From contig JAAZHF010000378.1 of assembly GCA_012510865.1 (NCBI GenBank), positions 1-7,091 of the forward strand: a stretch of DNA of 7,091 nucleotides, in the 5' to 3' direction. Positions 6,725-7,091 of this stretch are shown piece by piece; positions within the stretch are counted from its first letter, which is position 1, and each line of letters opens with the position of its first letter. A program made the translations under genes and the position numbers. Under the pieces are notes generated by a model. It was given only the letters and a program-made list of their open reading frames with translations, was not told where the DNA came from and searched no databases. This stretch comes from Gammaproteobacteria bacterium. GTDB lineage: Bacteria; Pseudomonadota; Gammaproteobacteria; Xanthomonadales; Xanthomonadaceae.

Positions 6725-7091
6725 ATGCAAGCGCTTCCATACGGCCTGGCGCTCGTCCTCGCGCTGGCCGTTCCAGCCGCGGCCCATGCCGACGCCACGC
6801 CACAGACCCTGCCCTTCGCGCAGGACTGGTCCGACACCGGCCTCATCACCACCAACAACGACTGGTCCGGCGTGCCCGGCATCGTGGGCTACCGCGGGGA
6901 CGGCCTGGCGGGCGGCACCGGGGTCGACCCGCAGACGATCCTGGTCGCGAACGACGGCGGCGTGGTCAGCGTGCTTGCCAACCAGGCCAACCCGAACACG
7001 GTGAACACCGGTGCGGTCGGCGAGTTCCACATCGCCAACCCGGTGGGCGCCATGCAGGGCAGCGGCACCGCCCGCGCGCCCTACCTGAAGC
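6725..7091 (+). CDS. Partial secreted protein of unknown function (5' end only)
   Basis: The frame from ATG 6725 stays open to the window end (122 complete codons plus one base), so only the N-terminus is seen. Residues 1-22 look like a signal peptide: a hydrophobic core (GLALVLALAVPAAAHA) and an A-H-A cleavage site before D23, although the N-region has no Lys or Arg. The mature part is rich in Asp, Asn, Gly and Thr, with LPFAQDWSDTGLITTNNDW (29-47), VPGIVGYRGDGL (50-61), GTGVDPQTIL (64-73), ANQANPNT (85-92) and ALQGSGTA-like MQGSGTA (110-116). That composition suggests an extracellular beta-rich module. I have a weak recollection of similar segments at the N-terminus of large secreted multi-domain proteins, some with nuclease or phosphatase domains, but cannot confirm it and assign no function. 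It has its own ribosome site and is divergent from kynA. Confidence 0.85.
   Translation, partial: MQALPYGLALVLALAVPAAAHADATPQTLPFAQDWSDTGLITTNNDWSGVPGIVGYRGDGLAGGTGVDPQTILVANDGGVVSVLANQANPNTVNTGAVGEFHIANPVGAMQGSGTARAPYLK

Overview
The window is a gene-dense, very GC-rich chromosomal segment that looks like a Xanthomonadaceae gammaproteobacterium (Lysobacter/Luteimonas/Xanthomonas type). The best taxonomic clue is the tryptophan 2,3-dioxygenase: its key residues fall at the numbering known for the Xanthomonas campestris enzyme (F51, H55, Y113, R117, H240, T254). The tandem bacterial POT peptide transporters and the TPR-sulfotransferase also fit that family. The genus is an inference. The high GC produces long open frames on every strand; these are shadows and were not annotated.

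Layout. (1) 25-1647, + strand: a protein with an N-terminal TPR region and a C-terminal PAPS-dependent sulfotransferase domain. It converges on the next gene with only 16 bp between stop codons, where a GC-rich hairpin overlaps the opposing stop. (2) 1664-3238 and 3393-4922, both - strand: two paralogous proton-coupled oligopeptide transporters, each with its own ribosome binding site, separated by 154 bp that contain a strong hairpin, probably the terminator of the upstream copy. (3) 5035-5673, - strand: a small multi-membrane-span protein resembling the CbiM-type ECF permease family, directly downstream of (4) 5699-6574, - strand: kynA, tryptophan 2,3-dioxygenase; these two probably form an operon. 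(5) 6575-6724: a divergent intergenic region with a strong compound hairpin. (6) 6725 to the window end, + strand: the start of a secreted protein with a signal peptide and no stop inside the window.

How the genes may work together: the two POT carriers would import di/tripeptides, and the dioxygenase commits tryptophan to the kynurenine pathway, so the four minus-strand genes fit a peptide and amino-acid based lifestyle. A shared regulon is only an inference. The sulfotransferase and the secreted protein have no visible functional tie to them. I do not see a new defence, mobile or RNA system. There are no CRISPR repeats, tRNA/rRNA genes, transposase or integrase. The points most worth checking are the unidentified secreted protein at the right edge, the kynA/CbiM-like pairing, and the hairpins in the intergenic gaps.
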